20,776 bases of DNA from JBBQSN01 sp038213835 (GTDB taxonomy: Bacteria; Actinomycetota; Actinomycetes; Actinomycetales; CAWJMD01). The position numbers were made by a program, and so were the translations under genes. Under the pieces are notes generated by a model. It did no database searches, was not told where the DNA came from, and worked only from the letters and a program-made list of their open reading frames with translations. The stretch is taken from contig JBBQSN010000051.1 of NCBI GenBank assembly GCA_038213835.1, positions 1 through 20,776 on the forward strand, written 5' to 3'. Below are positions 14,471 to 20,776 of the stretch, piece after piece (the stretch's first letter is position 1; every line of letters starts with the position of its first letter).

Positions 14471-15463
14471 GTGACGACTTCCACCACCCGGGCCACGGCG
14501 GCCGGGCTCTCTTCGGCGTCGGCGGTGATCGGCGGCGAGGTCACCGACTCCTCGCTGCGCCGCTTCCTGCACGGCCTGCCCGGCGTCGACGCCGTGGGGG
14601 CCGACCAGCGGGCCGCCGGCCTCGGCACCCGGTCGATCAAGACGACGGCGAAGGCCTGGGCCCTCGACACCGTGATCCAGATGATCGACCTCACCACGCT
14701 CGAGGGTGCCGACACCCACGGCAAGGTGCGCACACTGTGCGCCAAGGCCGTTCGCCCCGACCCGTCCTCGCCCGACTGCCCGTCAGTGGCCGCGGTCTGC
14801 GTCTACAACGACCTCGTGCCGGTCGCCGTCGAGGCCCTCCGGGGGTCGGGGGTGCACGTCGCGGCCGTCGCGACCGCCTTCCCGTCCGGCCGCGCGGCGA
14901 TGGACATCAAGCTGGCCGACACCACCGACGCCGTCGAGGCGGGTGCGCACGAGATCGACATGGTGATCGACCGCGGCGCCTTCCTGTCCGGCCGGTACCT
15001 GCAGGTGTTCGAGGAGATCGTCGCCACCCGCGAGGCGTGCAACGCCGGTGGGCACTCGGCGCACCTCAAGGTGATCCTCGAGACCGGCGAGCTCGTCACG
15101 TACGACAACGCCCGGCGTGCGTCCTGGCTCGCGATGCTGGCGGGTGCGGACTTCATCAAGACCAGCACCGGCAAGATCCAGCCCGCCGCCACGATGCCCG
15201 TCACCCTGGTGATGCTCGAGGCCGTGCGCGACTGGATGGCGCAGACCGGCCGGCAGGTCGGGGTCAAGCCGGCCGGCGGCATCCGGCACGCCAAGGACGC
15301 CATCAAGTACCTCGTGATGGTCAGCGAGGTAGCCGGCGAGGACTGGTTGGACCCCGACTGGTTCCGGTTCGGCGCCTCCACGCTGCTGAACGACGTGCTG
15401 CTGCAACGTCAGAAGCTCACGACGGGCGCCTACAGCGGCCCCGACTACGTCACCCTCGACTGA
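14471..15463 (+). CDS. deoC: Deoxyribose-phosphate aldolase
   Basis: A 330-residue class I aldolase that splits 2-deoxyribose-5-phosphate into glyceraldehyde-3-phosphate and acetaldehyde. The Schiff-base lysine is in GADFIKTSTGK (Lys230) and the second active-site lysine in VGVKPAGGIR (Lys266). IDLTTLEG, VCVYNDLVPVAVEAL and HEIDMVIDRGAFLSGRY complete the barrel. The protein is longer at the N-terminus than the roughly 250-residue E. coli enzyme, as in the long DeoC form of animals and many actinobacteria. The GTG start follows a leaderless -10 box. It heads the run deoC-ALDH-ALDH-like-kinase; the acetaldehyde it makes is the likely substrate of the next enzyme. Confidence 0.95.
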   Translation: MTTSTTRATAAGLSSASAVIGGEVTDSSLRRFLHGLPGVDAVGADQRAAGLGTRSIKTTAKAWALDTVIQMIDLTTLEGADTHGKVRTLCAKAVRPDPSSPDCPSVAAVCVYNDLVPVAVEALRGSGVHVAAVATAFPSGRAAMDIKLADTTDAVEAGAHEIDMVIDRGAFLSGRYLQVFEEIVATREACNAGGHSAHLKVILETGELVTYDNARRASWLAMLAGADFIKTSTGKIQPAATMPVTLVMLEAVRDWMAQTGRQVGVKPAGGIRHAKDAIKYLVMVSEVAGEDWLDPDWFRFGASTLLNDVLLQRQKLTTGAYSGPDYVTLD

Positions 15464-15482
15464 AGGCTGGGCACAGGACCTC

Positions 15483-16940
15483 ATGGCGAAGATGGGCACG
15501 TTCGAGTACGCACCGGCGCCGGAGTCGCGCTCAGTCGTCGACCTCCAGCCGTCCTACGGGCTGTTCGTGGACGGCGAGTTCGTCGACGCCGCGGGCACCT
15601 CCTTCAAGACCATCAACCCAGCGACCGAGGAGGTGCTCGCCGAGGTCGGCGAGGCCGACGCGGCCGACGTCGAACGAGCGGTCGCCGCGGCCCGGCGGGC
15701 GCACACCAGGGTGTGGTCGCGCATGTCCGGCGCCGAGCGGGGCAAGTACCTGTTCCGGATCGCGCGGATCATGCAGGAGCGGGCCCGTGAGCTCGCCGTG
15801 CTCGAGACCCTCGACAACGGAAAGCCGATCAAGGAGTCGCGCGACGTCGACGTCCCCACGGCCGCCGCGTTCTTCTTCTACTACGCCGGGTGGGCCGACA
15901 AGCTCGATCACGCCGGCTTCGGACCCTCGCCGCGGTCGTTGGGCGTTGCGGCCCAGGTGATCCCGTGGAACTTCCCGCTGCTCATGCTGGCGTGGAAGAT
16001 CGCCCCCGCGCTCGCGTGCGGCAACACGGTCGTGCTCAAGCCGGCCGAGACCACGCCGCTCACCGCGCTGCTCTTCGCGGAGATCTGCCAGCAGGCCGAC
16101 CTGCCCCCGGGTGTGGTCAACATCGTCACCGGTGCCGGCCCGACGGGGCGCGCGCTCGTGGAGCACCCCGGCGTCGACAAGATCGCCTTCACCGGCTCCA
16201 CCGCGGTCGGCCGGGGCATCGCCCAGCAGGTGGCCGGCTCTCGCAAGAAGGTCACCCTGGAGCTCGGCGGCAAGGCCGCCAACATCGTCTTCTCGGACGC
16301 CCCGCTCGACCAGGCGGTCGAGGGCATCGTCAACGGGATCTTCTTCAACCAGGGTCAGGTCTGCTGTGCCGGGTCGCGACTGCTGGTGCAGGAGGACGTC
16401 GCGACCGAGCTCGTCGAGCGGCTGGAGCGCCGGTTGATGACGCTACGGCTCGGCGACCCGATGGACAAGAACACCGACGTCGGCGCGATCAACTCGCGCG
16501 CGCAGCTGGACCGCATCACCGAGCTGGCTGCTGCCGGAGACGCCGAGGGCGCGGTTCGCTGGTCGGCACCGTGCGAGCTGCCGTCCAAGGGGTTCTGGTT
16601 CCCGCCCACCGTGTTCACCGGCGTCTCGAACACGCACCGCATCGCCCGCGAGGAGATCTTCGGCCCGGTGCTGTCGGTGCTCACCTTCCGCACGCCGGAC
16701 GAGGCGATCGCCAAGGCCAACAACACCCCTTACGGCCTCTCGGCCGGCATCTGGACGGAGAAGGGCTCGCGCATCCTGTGGGCCGCCGACAAGCTGCGAG
16801 CCGGCGTGGTGTGGGCCAACACCTTCAACCGCTTCGACCCCACCAGCCCGTTCGGCGGGTACAAGGAGTCGGGCTACGGGCGTGAGGGCGGGCGCCACGG
16901 CCTCGCCTCGTACCTGCACTCCGAGGGAGACGACCTGTGA
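15483..16940 (+). CDS. Aldehyde dehydrogenase (NAD(P)+-dependent)
   Basis: A 485-residue full-length ALDH. It has the Rossmann signature VAAQVIPWNFPLLMLAWKIAPALACGNTVVLKPAE, the FTGSTAVGRG turn, the general base in LELGGKAANIVF (Glu260), the nucleophile in NQGQVCCAGSR (Cys294, aligned with Cys302 of human ALDH2) and EEIFGPVLSVLTF near the C-terminus. It starts 19 bases after deoC (ATG 15483; AGGA close upstream). The context suggests that it oxidises the acetaldehyde released by DeoC to acetate. It overlaps the following ALDH-like gene by four bases (GTGA), so the two proteins are made together and may form a complex. Confidence 0.94.
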   Translation: MAKMGTFEYAPAPESRSVVDLQPSYGLFVDGEFVDAAGTSFKTINPATEEVLAEVGEADAADVERAVAAARRAHTRVWSRMSGAERGKYLFRIARIMQERARELAVLETLDNGKPIKESRDVDVPTAAAFFFYYAGWADKLDHAGFGPSPRSLGVAAQVIPWNFPLLMLAWKIAPALACGNTVVLKPAETTPLTALLFAEICQQADLPPGVVNIVTGAGPTGRALVEHPGVDKIAFTGSTAVGRGIAQQVAGSRKKVTLELGGKAANIVFSDAPLDQAVEGIVNGIFFNQGQVCCAGSRLLVQEDVATELVERLERRLMTLRLGDPMDKNTDVGAINSRAQLDRITELAAAGDAEGAVRWSAPCELPSKGFWFPPTVFTGVSNTHRIAREEIFGPVLSVLTFRTPDEAIAKANNTPYGLSAGIWTEKGSRILWAADKLRAGVVWANTFNRFDPTSPFGGYKESGYGREGGRHGLASYLHSEGDDL

Positions 16941-17827
16941 CGCCGCCTGCTACGCGAGCTCCGGCACGCGCCGAGGTCCGCAAGACGTACAAGCTCTACA
17001 TCGGCGGGAAGTTCCCCCGCACCGAGTCGGGCCGCAGCTACGAGGTCACCGATTCACGAGGTCGGTTCTGGGCCAACGCTTCCCAGGGTTCGCGCAAGGA
17101 CGCCCGCGACGCCGTCGTCGCCGCCCGCGGCGCGTTCTCCGGCTGGGCAGGCGCCACCGCGTACAACCGCGGCCAGGTGCTGTACCGGGTGGCCGAGCTG
17201 ATGGAGGGTCGTCGCGCCCAGTTCGTCGACGAGGTCTCACGGGGTGAGGGCATCACCCGGCCGCAGGCCGAGCGGGTCGTGTCCACGGCGATCGACCGGT
17301 GGGTCTGGTACGCCGGGTGGACCGACAAGGTCGCCCAGGTGGCGGGCAACGCGAACCCAGTGGCGGGGCCGTACTTCAACCTGTCGGCACCCGAGCCCAC
17401 CGGTGTCGTCGCCGTCCTCGCGCCGCAGGACTCCTCGCTCCTGGGCCTGGTGAGCGTGCTCGCCGCGCCGCTCGTCATGGGCAACGCCGTCGTGCTCGTG
17501 TCGAGCAGGGACCGCCCGCTCCCCGCCGTCACGCTCTCTGAGGTGCTCGCGACCTCTGACGTGCCGGGCGGCGTGGTCAACGTCATCACCGGTGACGCCG
17601 CCGAGGTCGCGCCGTGGCTGGCCTCGCACTCCGACGTCAACGCGATCGACCTCGCCGGTGCGGCCGACCTCGACTGGGCTGCTCTGGAAGCCAGGTCGGC
17701 CGGCACGCTGAAGCGGGTGCTGCGTCCGCGCGACGGCGAGGTCGACTGGGCCGCCACGCCATCCGGACCGGCTCGGATCCTGTTCTTCACCGAGACCAAG
17801 ACCGTCTGGCACCCCAAGGGCCGGTGA
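16937..17827 (+). CDS. Truncated, catalytically empty aldehyde-dehydrogenase-like protein
   Basis: A 296-residue protein with the N-terminal, nucleotide-binding part of the ALDH fold: KTYKLYIGGKFPRTESGRSYEV, AAFSGWAGATAYNRGQVLYRVAELM, TAIDRWVWYAGWTDKV and VPGGVVNVITGDA all align with ordinary ALDHs. The catalytic landmarks are gone. PWNFP is replaced by APQDSS, the KPAE lysine by VSSRD and the FTGS turn by DLAG. There is no LELGG glutamate, no catalytic domain and not one cysteine in the protein. A short unique tail ends in FFTETKTVWHPKGR. The reading frame is clean and its codon use matches the neighbours, so this looks like a maintained protein, not decay. Four-base overlaps on both sides couple it to the active ALDH and to the kinase gene; a scaffold or regulatory subunit is a fair guess. 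Confidence 0.88.
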   Translation: MTPPATRAPARAEVRKTYKLYIGGKFPRTESGRSYEVTDSRGRFWANASQGSRKDARDAVVAARGAFSGWAGATAYNRGQVLYRVAELMEGRRAQFVDEVSRGEGITRPQAERVVSTAIDRWVWYAGWTDKVAQVAGNANPVAGPYFNLSAPEPTGVVAVLAPQDSSLLGLVSVLAAPLVMGNAVVLVSSRDRPLPAVTLSEVLATSDVPGGVVNVITGDAAEVAPWLASHSDVNAIDLAGAADLDWAALEARSAGTLKRVLRPRDGEVDWAATPSGPARILFFTETKTVWHPKGR

Positions 17828-18417
17828 GCGCCCGGGTCGTCCTCCTCTGCGGACCGTCGGGGGCGGGCAAGACGTCGTTGGTCCGCCGGTTGGGCGTGCC
17901 CGTGCTGCAGCTCGACGACTTCTACCGCGACGGCGACGACGTCCGCGACGACCCGCCCATGCCGCACCGGTTCGGCATCGTCGACTGGGACGACCCGCGC
18001 TCGTGGGACGCGCGCGCCGCGATGGACGTCCTGGCGCAGCTCTGCACCGACGGGGCGGCCGACGTGCCCGTCTACGACATCCCGTCGTCACGCCGGACGG
18101 GGACGTCGCGGCTCGACCTCGGGGAGAGCGCGGTCTTCGTCGCCGAGGGCATCTTCGCCGCCCAGCTCGCCACCCGCTGTCGCGAGGCCGGGGTGCTGGC
18201 CGACGCGCTGTGCCTGCGTCTGCGCCCGCCCGTGACGTTCTGGAGGCGGCTGGCGCGCGACCTGTCGGAGTCGCGCAAGCCGCCGCTCACGCTCGTGCGG
18301 CGCGGGCTCGGACTCATGCGCGACGAGCCGCGCCTGGTGCAGCAGTGGGTCGAGCTCGGCTGCCGTCCGGTCTCGCCGTCGGAGGCCGAGTCGTCGGTGC
18401 GCGCTCTGCTTGACTGA
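17824..18417 (+). CDS. Uridine-kinase-like P-loop NTPase
   Basis: A 197-residue nucleotide kinase of the uridine kinase/phosphoribulokinase type. Walker A is GPSGAGKTS (residues 10-18), followed by the substrate-loop motif LQLDDFYRDGDD. VDWDDPRSWD, PVYDIPSSRRTG and VFVAEGIFAAQL correspond to the FDHPxAFD, PxYDF and EGIL motifs of uridine kinases. The GTG start overlaps the ALDH-like gene by four bases. Its place at the end of a deoxynucleoside catabolism run suggests phosphorylation of a nucleoside or related sugar, but the real substrate is not shown by the sequence. Confidence 0.85.
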   Translation: MSARVVLLCGPSGAGKTSLVRRLGVPVLQLDDFYRDGDDVRDDPPMPHRFGIVDWDDPRSWDARAAMDVLAQLCTDGAADVPVYDIPSSRRTGTSRLDLGESAVFVAEGIFAAQLATRCREAGVLADALCLRLRPPVTFWRRLARDLSESRKPPLTLVRRGLGLMRDEPRLVQQWVELGCRPVSPSEAESSVRALLD

Positions 18418-18444
18418 CGGACACCACGACGACGGGGGACGACG

Positions 18445-19971
18445 ATGACCGACGACCGGTACGGCTGGACGGCCTACGCGCCGTCGACCGGGGTCACTCG
18501 CGGTGGGCCCGAGCCCGCGGGCAGCGACCACCGCGACGCCCGGCCCGAGCTCGCCGACGTGGGGCGCCTCCTTCGTCGCGGCGTGTCCGGGCTCGTCGGC
18601 GCCGCACGGGCGGGTCGACGCGCGACGCTGGGCGACCTCCTGCACCGCCACCTGGGCGTGGACCTGGACGCTCTCGACGTCGTCGAGGAGTCGTGGGCCG
18701 GTTACGAGCACGTGAACGTCCAGGCCGGCCTCGACGTCTGGACGTCGGACACCTCGCGGGACTGCGAGGTCGTCGGTGTGATCGGATCCCAGCACAGGCA
18801 GTTCGGGCTGGCTGACGCCCTGGAGGACGTCGACGCACCGCCCGACCCCTTCGGGCCGCGGCCGGGGAACGTCGCCCGGGTGAACCTGGCAGCCGGTCCC
18901 GACGGCGAGGTGCTGCCGTGCGTGCGCTGCGCCCTGTTCCTGGTGCACGAGGGCGACCGTCGGACCGCGATGCTGGTGCGCGGCGCCGAGCCCGAGTCGG
19001 GGGCGCCCAGGGTGGTCCTGCAGGTCGTCAGCACCGAGCCCGGAGCGGCCGCAACCGCAGCGCAGCAGGTGCGTGAGCTGGCCTCGCGGCACAACGTGTT
19101 CCGCAACCAGGTGCTGTCGTTCGGTGGCGAGGTCTTCGGGCACGGCGAGACGCTCATGCAGTTCCACGCCCGCCCCACCGTGACGTCGGACCAGGTCGTC
19201 CTGGACCCGGACGTCTCGGCCGCCGTCCACCGTCAGGTGATCGAGCTCGGCCGGCACAAGGAGCGGCTGCTCGGCGCGGGTCAGCACCTCAAGCGCGGAC
19301 TGCTGCTGTACGGGCCCCCCGGGGTCGGCAAGACGCACCTCGTCCGGCACCTCACCAGCAGCCTGACCGGCACGACGGTCGTCCAGCTCACCGGCAACGC
19401 CCTGCACCTCATCGCGGAGGCGTGCTCGGTCGCCCGGTCCCTGCAGCCGGCGATGCTGGTGGTCGAGGACGTCGACCTCATCGCGGAGGACCGCGGCATG
19501 CACCCGGGACAGCACCCGTTGCTGTTCCAGCTGCTCAACGAGATGGACGGCCTCGCTGAGGACGCGGACGTCGTTTTCGTCCTCACGACCAACCGCGCGG
19601 ACCTCCTGGAGCCGGCCCTGGCCGCGCGCCCCGGGCGCATCGACCAGGCGGTCGAGCTCTCGCTGCCCGACGCCGGTGCGCGGCGGGCGCTCGTCGAGCT
19701 GTACCGCGGGCCGATGCAGGTCGACACCTCACGGTTCGACGAGCTGATCGAGCGCACCGAGGGTGTCACCGCGTCGTTCCTCAAGGAGCTGCTGCGGCGC
19801 AGCGCCCTGTTCGCCGCCGAGCGCGATGCCGAGGGGGACGCCCTGTCCGTGACCGCCGACGACATCGACGCAGCCCTCGACGAGCTGCTCGACACCCGGA
19901 ACGCGATGACCCGGGCACTGCTCGGTGGTGCCCGCACGACGTCGACGGACGATGAGCCCTGGCCCGACTGA
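18445..19971 (+). CDS. AAA+ ATPase of unknown function with large N-terminal region
   Basis: A 508-residue protein. The C-terminal half is one AAA+ module: Walker A YGPPGVGKTHL (290-297), Walker B MLVVEDVDLIA (Glu341-Asp342), FQLLNEMDGL, sensor 1 FVLTTNRADLLEPALA, and the arginine-finger/PGR segment ARPGRIDQAVELSLPD, ending in a helical lid. The Walker B acidic pair is in the order Glu-Asp instead of the common Asp-Glu, as in BCS1-type AAA proteins. The N-terminal 270 residues match no domain I know. They include a leucine-rich helical start (LLHRHLGVDLDALDVVEESW), alternating strands (LFLVHEGDRRTAMLVRGAEP) and ELASRHNVFRNQVLSFGGEVFGHGETLMQFH. No membrane segment or signal peptide is seen. 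ATG 18445 lies 27 bases after the kinase gene, behind GGGG. Neighbours give no firm hint; a protein-remodelling role is a family-level inference. Confidence 0.9.
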   Translation: MTDDRYGWTAYAPSTGVTRGGPEPAGSDHRDARPELADVGRLLRRGVSGLVGAARAGRRATLGDLLHRHLGVDLDALDVVEESWAGYEHVNVQAGLDVWTSDTSRDCEVVGVIGSQHRQFGLADALEDVDAPPDPFGPRPGNVARVNLAAGPDGEVLPCVRCALFLVHEGDRRTAMLVRGAEPESGAPRVVLQVVSTEPGAAATAAQQVRELASRHNVFRNQVLSFGGEVFGHGETLMQFHARPTVTSDQVVLDPDVSAAVHRQVIELGRHKERLLGAGQHLKRGLLLYGPPGVGKTHLVRHLTSSLTGTTVVQLTGNALHLIAEACSVARSLQPAMLVVEDVDLIAEDRGMHPGQHPLLFQLLNEMDGLAEDADVVFVLTTNRADLLEPALAARPGRIDQAVELSLPDAGARRALVELYRGPMQVDTSRFDELIERTEGVTASFLKELLRRSALFAAERDAEGDALSVTADDIDAALDELLDTRNAMTRALLGGARTTSTDDEPWPD

Positions 19972-19978
19972 GACCTGG

Positions 19979-20512
19979 TCAGGAGGTCGGGCCGACCAAC
20001 CGGAGCACCGCGCTGGCCGCCTGCCGAGCTGGCAGGTCCGAGACGTCGATCACGTGGTCGTCCAGGGCTGCGGCGTCGAGGACGCGGGCCAGCTCGACGG
20101 CGCGCGCCTGGTGCCACAGACGGTGACGCTCGCGCGCAGGTTCCGGGTATCGGCCGTCGAGGCGGGCGCGCACCACCTCGCCGCGGGCGACGAGCCGGAC
20201 CACGACCATGCCCGTACCCAGCACCCGCTCGTACCGCGGACGGGCTGCCCGGTCCTCGATCACTCCTGCCAGCAGCACCAGGCGCTCCTCGGGCTCGAGG
20301 TCGTTGCGGCGCAGCGAACCGAGGTTCGCCAGCTCGAGCTGATGGTTGAACGGGTCCTCCCGGGGCGGCGGCCACGACCGGCGCAACGCGTCGAGATCGA
20401 CCAGGGTGAACGGCTGGCCCGCCTCCTCGCACAGGTCCCCGAGGTGGTCAAGCACCGTGGACTTGCCGACACCGACGGTGCCGTTGACGAAGATCGCCGG
20501 ATGCGGAGCCAT
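19979..20512 (-). CDS. Small P-loop nucleotide-binding protein (kinase-like)
   Basis: A 177-residue protein starting MAPHPAIFVNGTVGVGKSTVLDHLGDLCEE, with Walker A GTVGVGKST at 11-19. Next come TLVDLDALRRSWPPPREDPFNHQLELANL, which resembles the substrate-binding loop of small AAA_33/shikimate-kinase-like proteins, and LVLLAGVIEDRAARPRYERVLG, VVVRLVARGEVVRARLDGRYPEPARERHRLWHQARAVELA (lid and arginine-rich region). Proteins of this kind are annotated only as ATP-binding or adenylyl-sulfate-kinase-like; no substrate can be given. ATG 20512 was chosen because the P-loop must be near the N-terminus and a leaderless -10 box stands 6 bases upstream. It is convergent with the AAA+ gene, 7 bases from its end. 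Confidence 0.82.
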   Translation of the reverse strand: MAPHPAIFVNGTVGVGKSTVLDHLGDLCEEAGQPFTLVDLDALRRSWPPPREDPFNHQLELANLGSLRRNDLEPEERLVLLAGVIEDRAARPRYERVLGTGMVVVRLVARGEVVRARLDGRYPEPARERHRLWHQARAVELARVLDAAALDDHVIDVSDLPARQAASAVLRLVGPTS

Positions 20513-20518
20513 CGACCT

Positions 20519-20524
20519 ACGGTA
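20519..20524 (-). promoter_or_regulatory. -10 box of a leaderless promoter for the small P-loop gene
   Basis: On the minus strand TACCGT ends 6 bases before the ATG at 20512, the same geometry as the other leaderless starts in this window. Confidence 0.4.
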
Positions 20525-20611
20525 TCCGCGGCTGTCAGGCACGGAACGTGCCCACAGGCTGGTTCCGTCGGTGTGGGCCTGTGGACGACCCACGACGCGA
20601 GAGCCGTTGTC

Positions 20612-20629
20612 GTACAGGTGTTCTAGTGT
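20612..20629 (+). promoter_or_regulatory. SOS-box-like site and -10 box of the right-edge gene
   Basis: GTACAGGTGTTC (20612-20623) differs by one base in the left half from the actinobacterial LexA core GAAC-N4-GTTC. It abuts TAGTGT (20624-20629), a -10 box ending 6 bases before the ATG at 20636. LexA control is only suggested. Confidence 0.35.
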
Positions 20630-20635
20630 GGGGGT

Positions 20636-20776
20636 ATGAGCTCGGACGATGCCGGTCGGACCCTGGTGGCGGGGTTGCGGGCGCACGTGCGGGTCGACTG
20701 CGCGCGGGCGGCGGGGCGGTACCGGCGGGTGTGGGCGATCACCACCGAGGTGCACGCCAGGGCCGCAGGCTGGGTG
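20636..20776 (+). CDS. N-terminus of a protein running off the right edge (possibly DUF222/HNH family)
   Basis: Forty-seven codons are visible from the ATG at 20636: MSSDDAGRTLVAGLRAHVRV, then DCARAAGRYRRVWAITTEVH and ARAAGWV. The amphipathic, Ala/Arg-rich helices and the upstream TTCTAGTGTGGGG sequence remind me of the 13E12/DUF222 HNH-endonuclease-like genes that are abundant in Nocardioides and mycobacteria. The domain that would prove it lies outside the window. The start is supported by the -10 box 6 bases upstream and no ribosome binding site. Confidence 0.5.
   Translation, partial: MSSDDAGRTLVAGLRAHVRVDCARAAGRYRRVWAITTEVHARAAGWV

Noticed and set aside
1..20776. Mobile element, prophage or CRISPR content
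   Set aside because: I saw no transposase, integrase, terminal repeats, attachment duplications or spaced direct repeats.

Overview
The window is chromosomal DNA of a high-GC actinobacterium. The closest fit I can argue from the sequence is the Nocardioides/Propionibacteriales side of the phylum. The signs are near-saturated G/C third codon positions, many GTG starts, GTGA stop/start overlaps, apparently leaderless promoters with a TANNNT box 6-8 bases before the start codon, an actinobacterial-type acyl-CoA carboxylase alpha subunit with biotin carboxylase and BCCP fused, and an LpdA-type flavoprotein beside a purine nucleoside phosphorylase / phosphomannomutase pair as in Mycobacterium. I see no tRNA, rRNA, CRISPR array, insertion sequence or prophage.

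Region 1 (1-5728) is an acyl-CoA catabolism locus. An acyl-CoA dehydrogenase, a carboxyltransferase (AccD-like beta subunit) and a lipoprotein gene lie on the minus strand. A LiuR/GnyR-like MerR regulator and the biotin carboxylase/BCCP alpha subunit lie on the plus strand. A 28-bp perfect palindrome built from TTGACG repeats sits in the divergent promoter region and looks like the MerR operator. The alpha-subunit gene reads through in one frame for 595 codons except for two TAG codons only 11 codons apart in the ATP-grasp region. This is either a true pseudogene or, more likely, a local consensus error.

Region 2 (5729-7245) is a small cassette of visibly lower GC on the minus strand: ArsR regulator, SRPBCC/AHSA1 protein and SnoaL/NTF2-like protein. 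It has a TTTGTACAAA palindrome over its promoter.

Region 3 (7246-18417) is dominated by nucleoside and pentose metabolism: lpdA, a gamma-glutamylcyclotransferase-like gene, purine nucleoside phosphorylase, a phosphohexomutase, deoC, an aldehyde dehydrogenase, a catalytically empty aldehyde-dehydrogenase-like protein and a uridine-kinase-like P-loop protein. Together these suggest a route from purine (deoxy)nucleosides to sugar-1-phosphate, sugar-5-phosphate, glyceraldehyde-3-phosphate plus acetaldehyde, and then acetate. Set into this run are a PH-domain membrane protein, a probable frameshifted small gene, and a three-gene unit (membrane protein, DCC thiol oxidoreductase, TetR) whose promoter is flanked by two TTGAACAYGTTCAA operators.

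Region 4 (18445-20776) holds a 508-residue AAA+ ATPase with a large unrecognised N-terminal region, a convergent small P-loop nucleotide-binding protein, and the start of a gene running off the right edge that may belong to the DUF222/HNH family and has an SOS-box-like site upstream. The most useful leads are the two palindromic operator systems, the double-amber carboxylase gene, the cysteine-free ALDH homologue coupled to a normal ALDH, and the orphan AAA+ ATPase.
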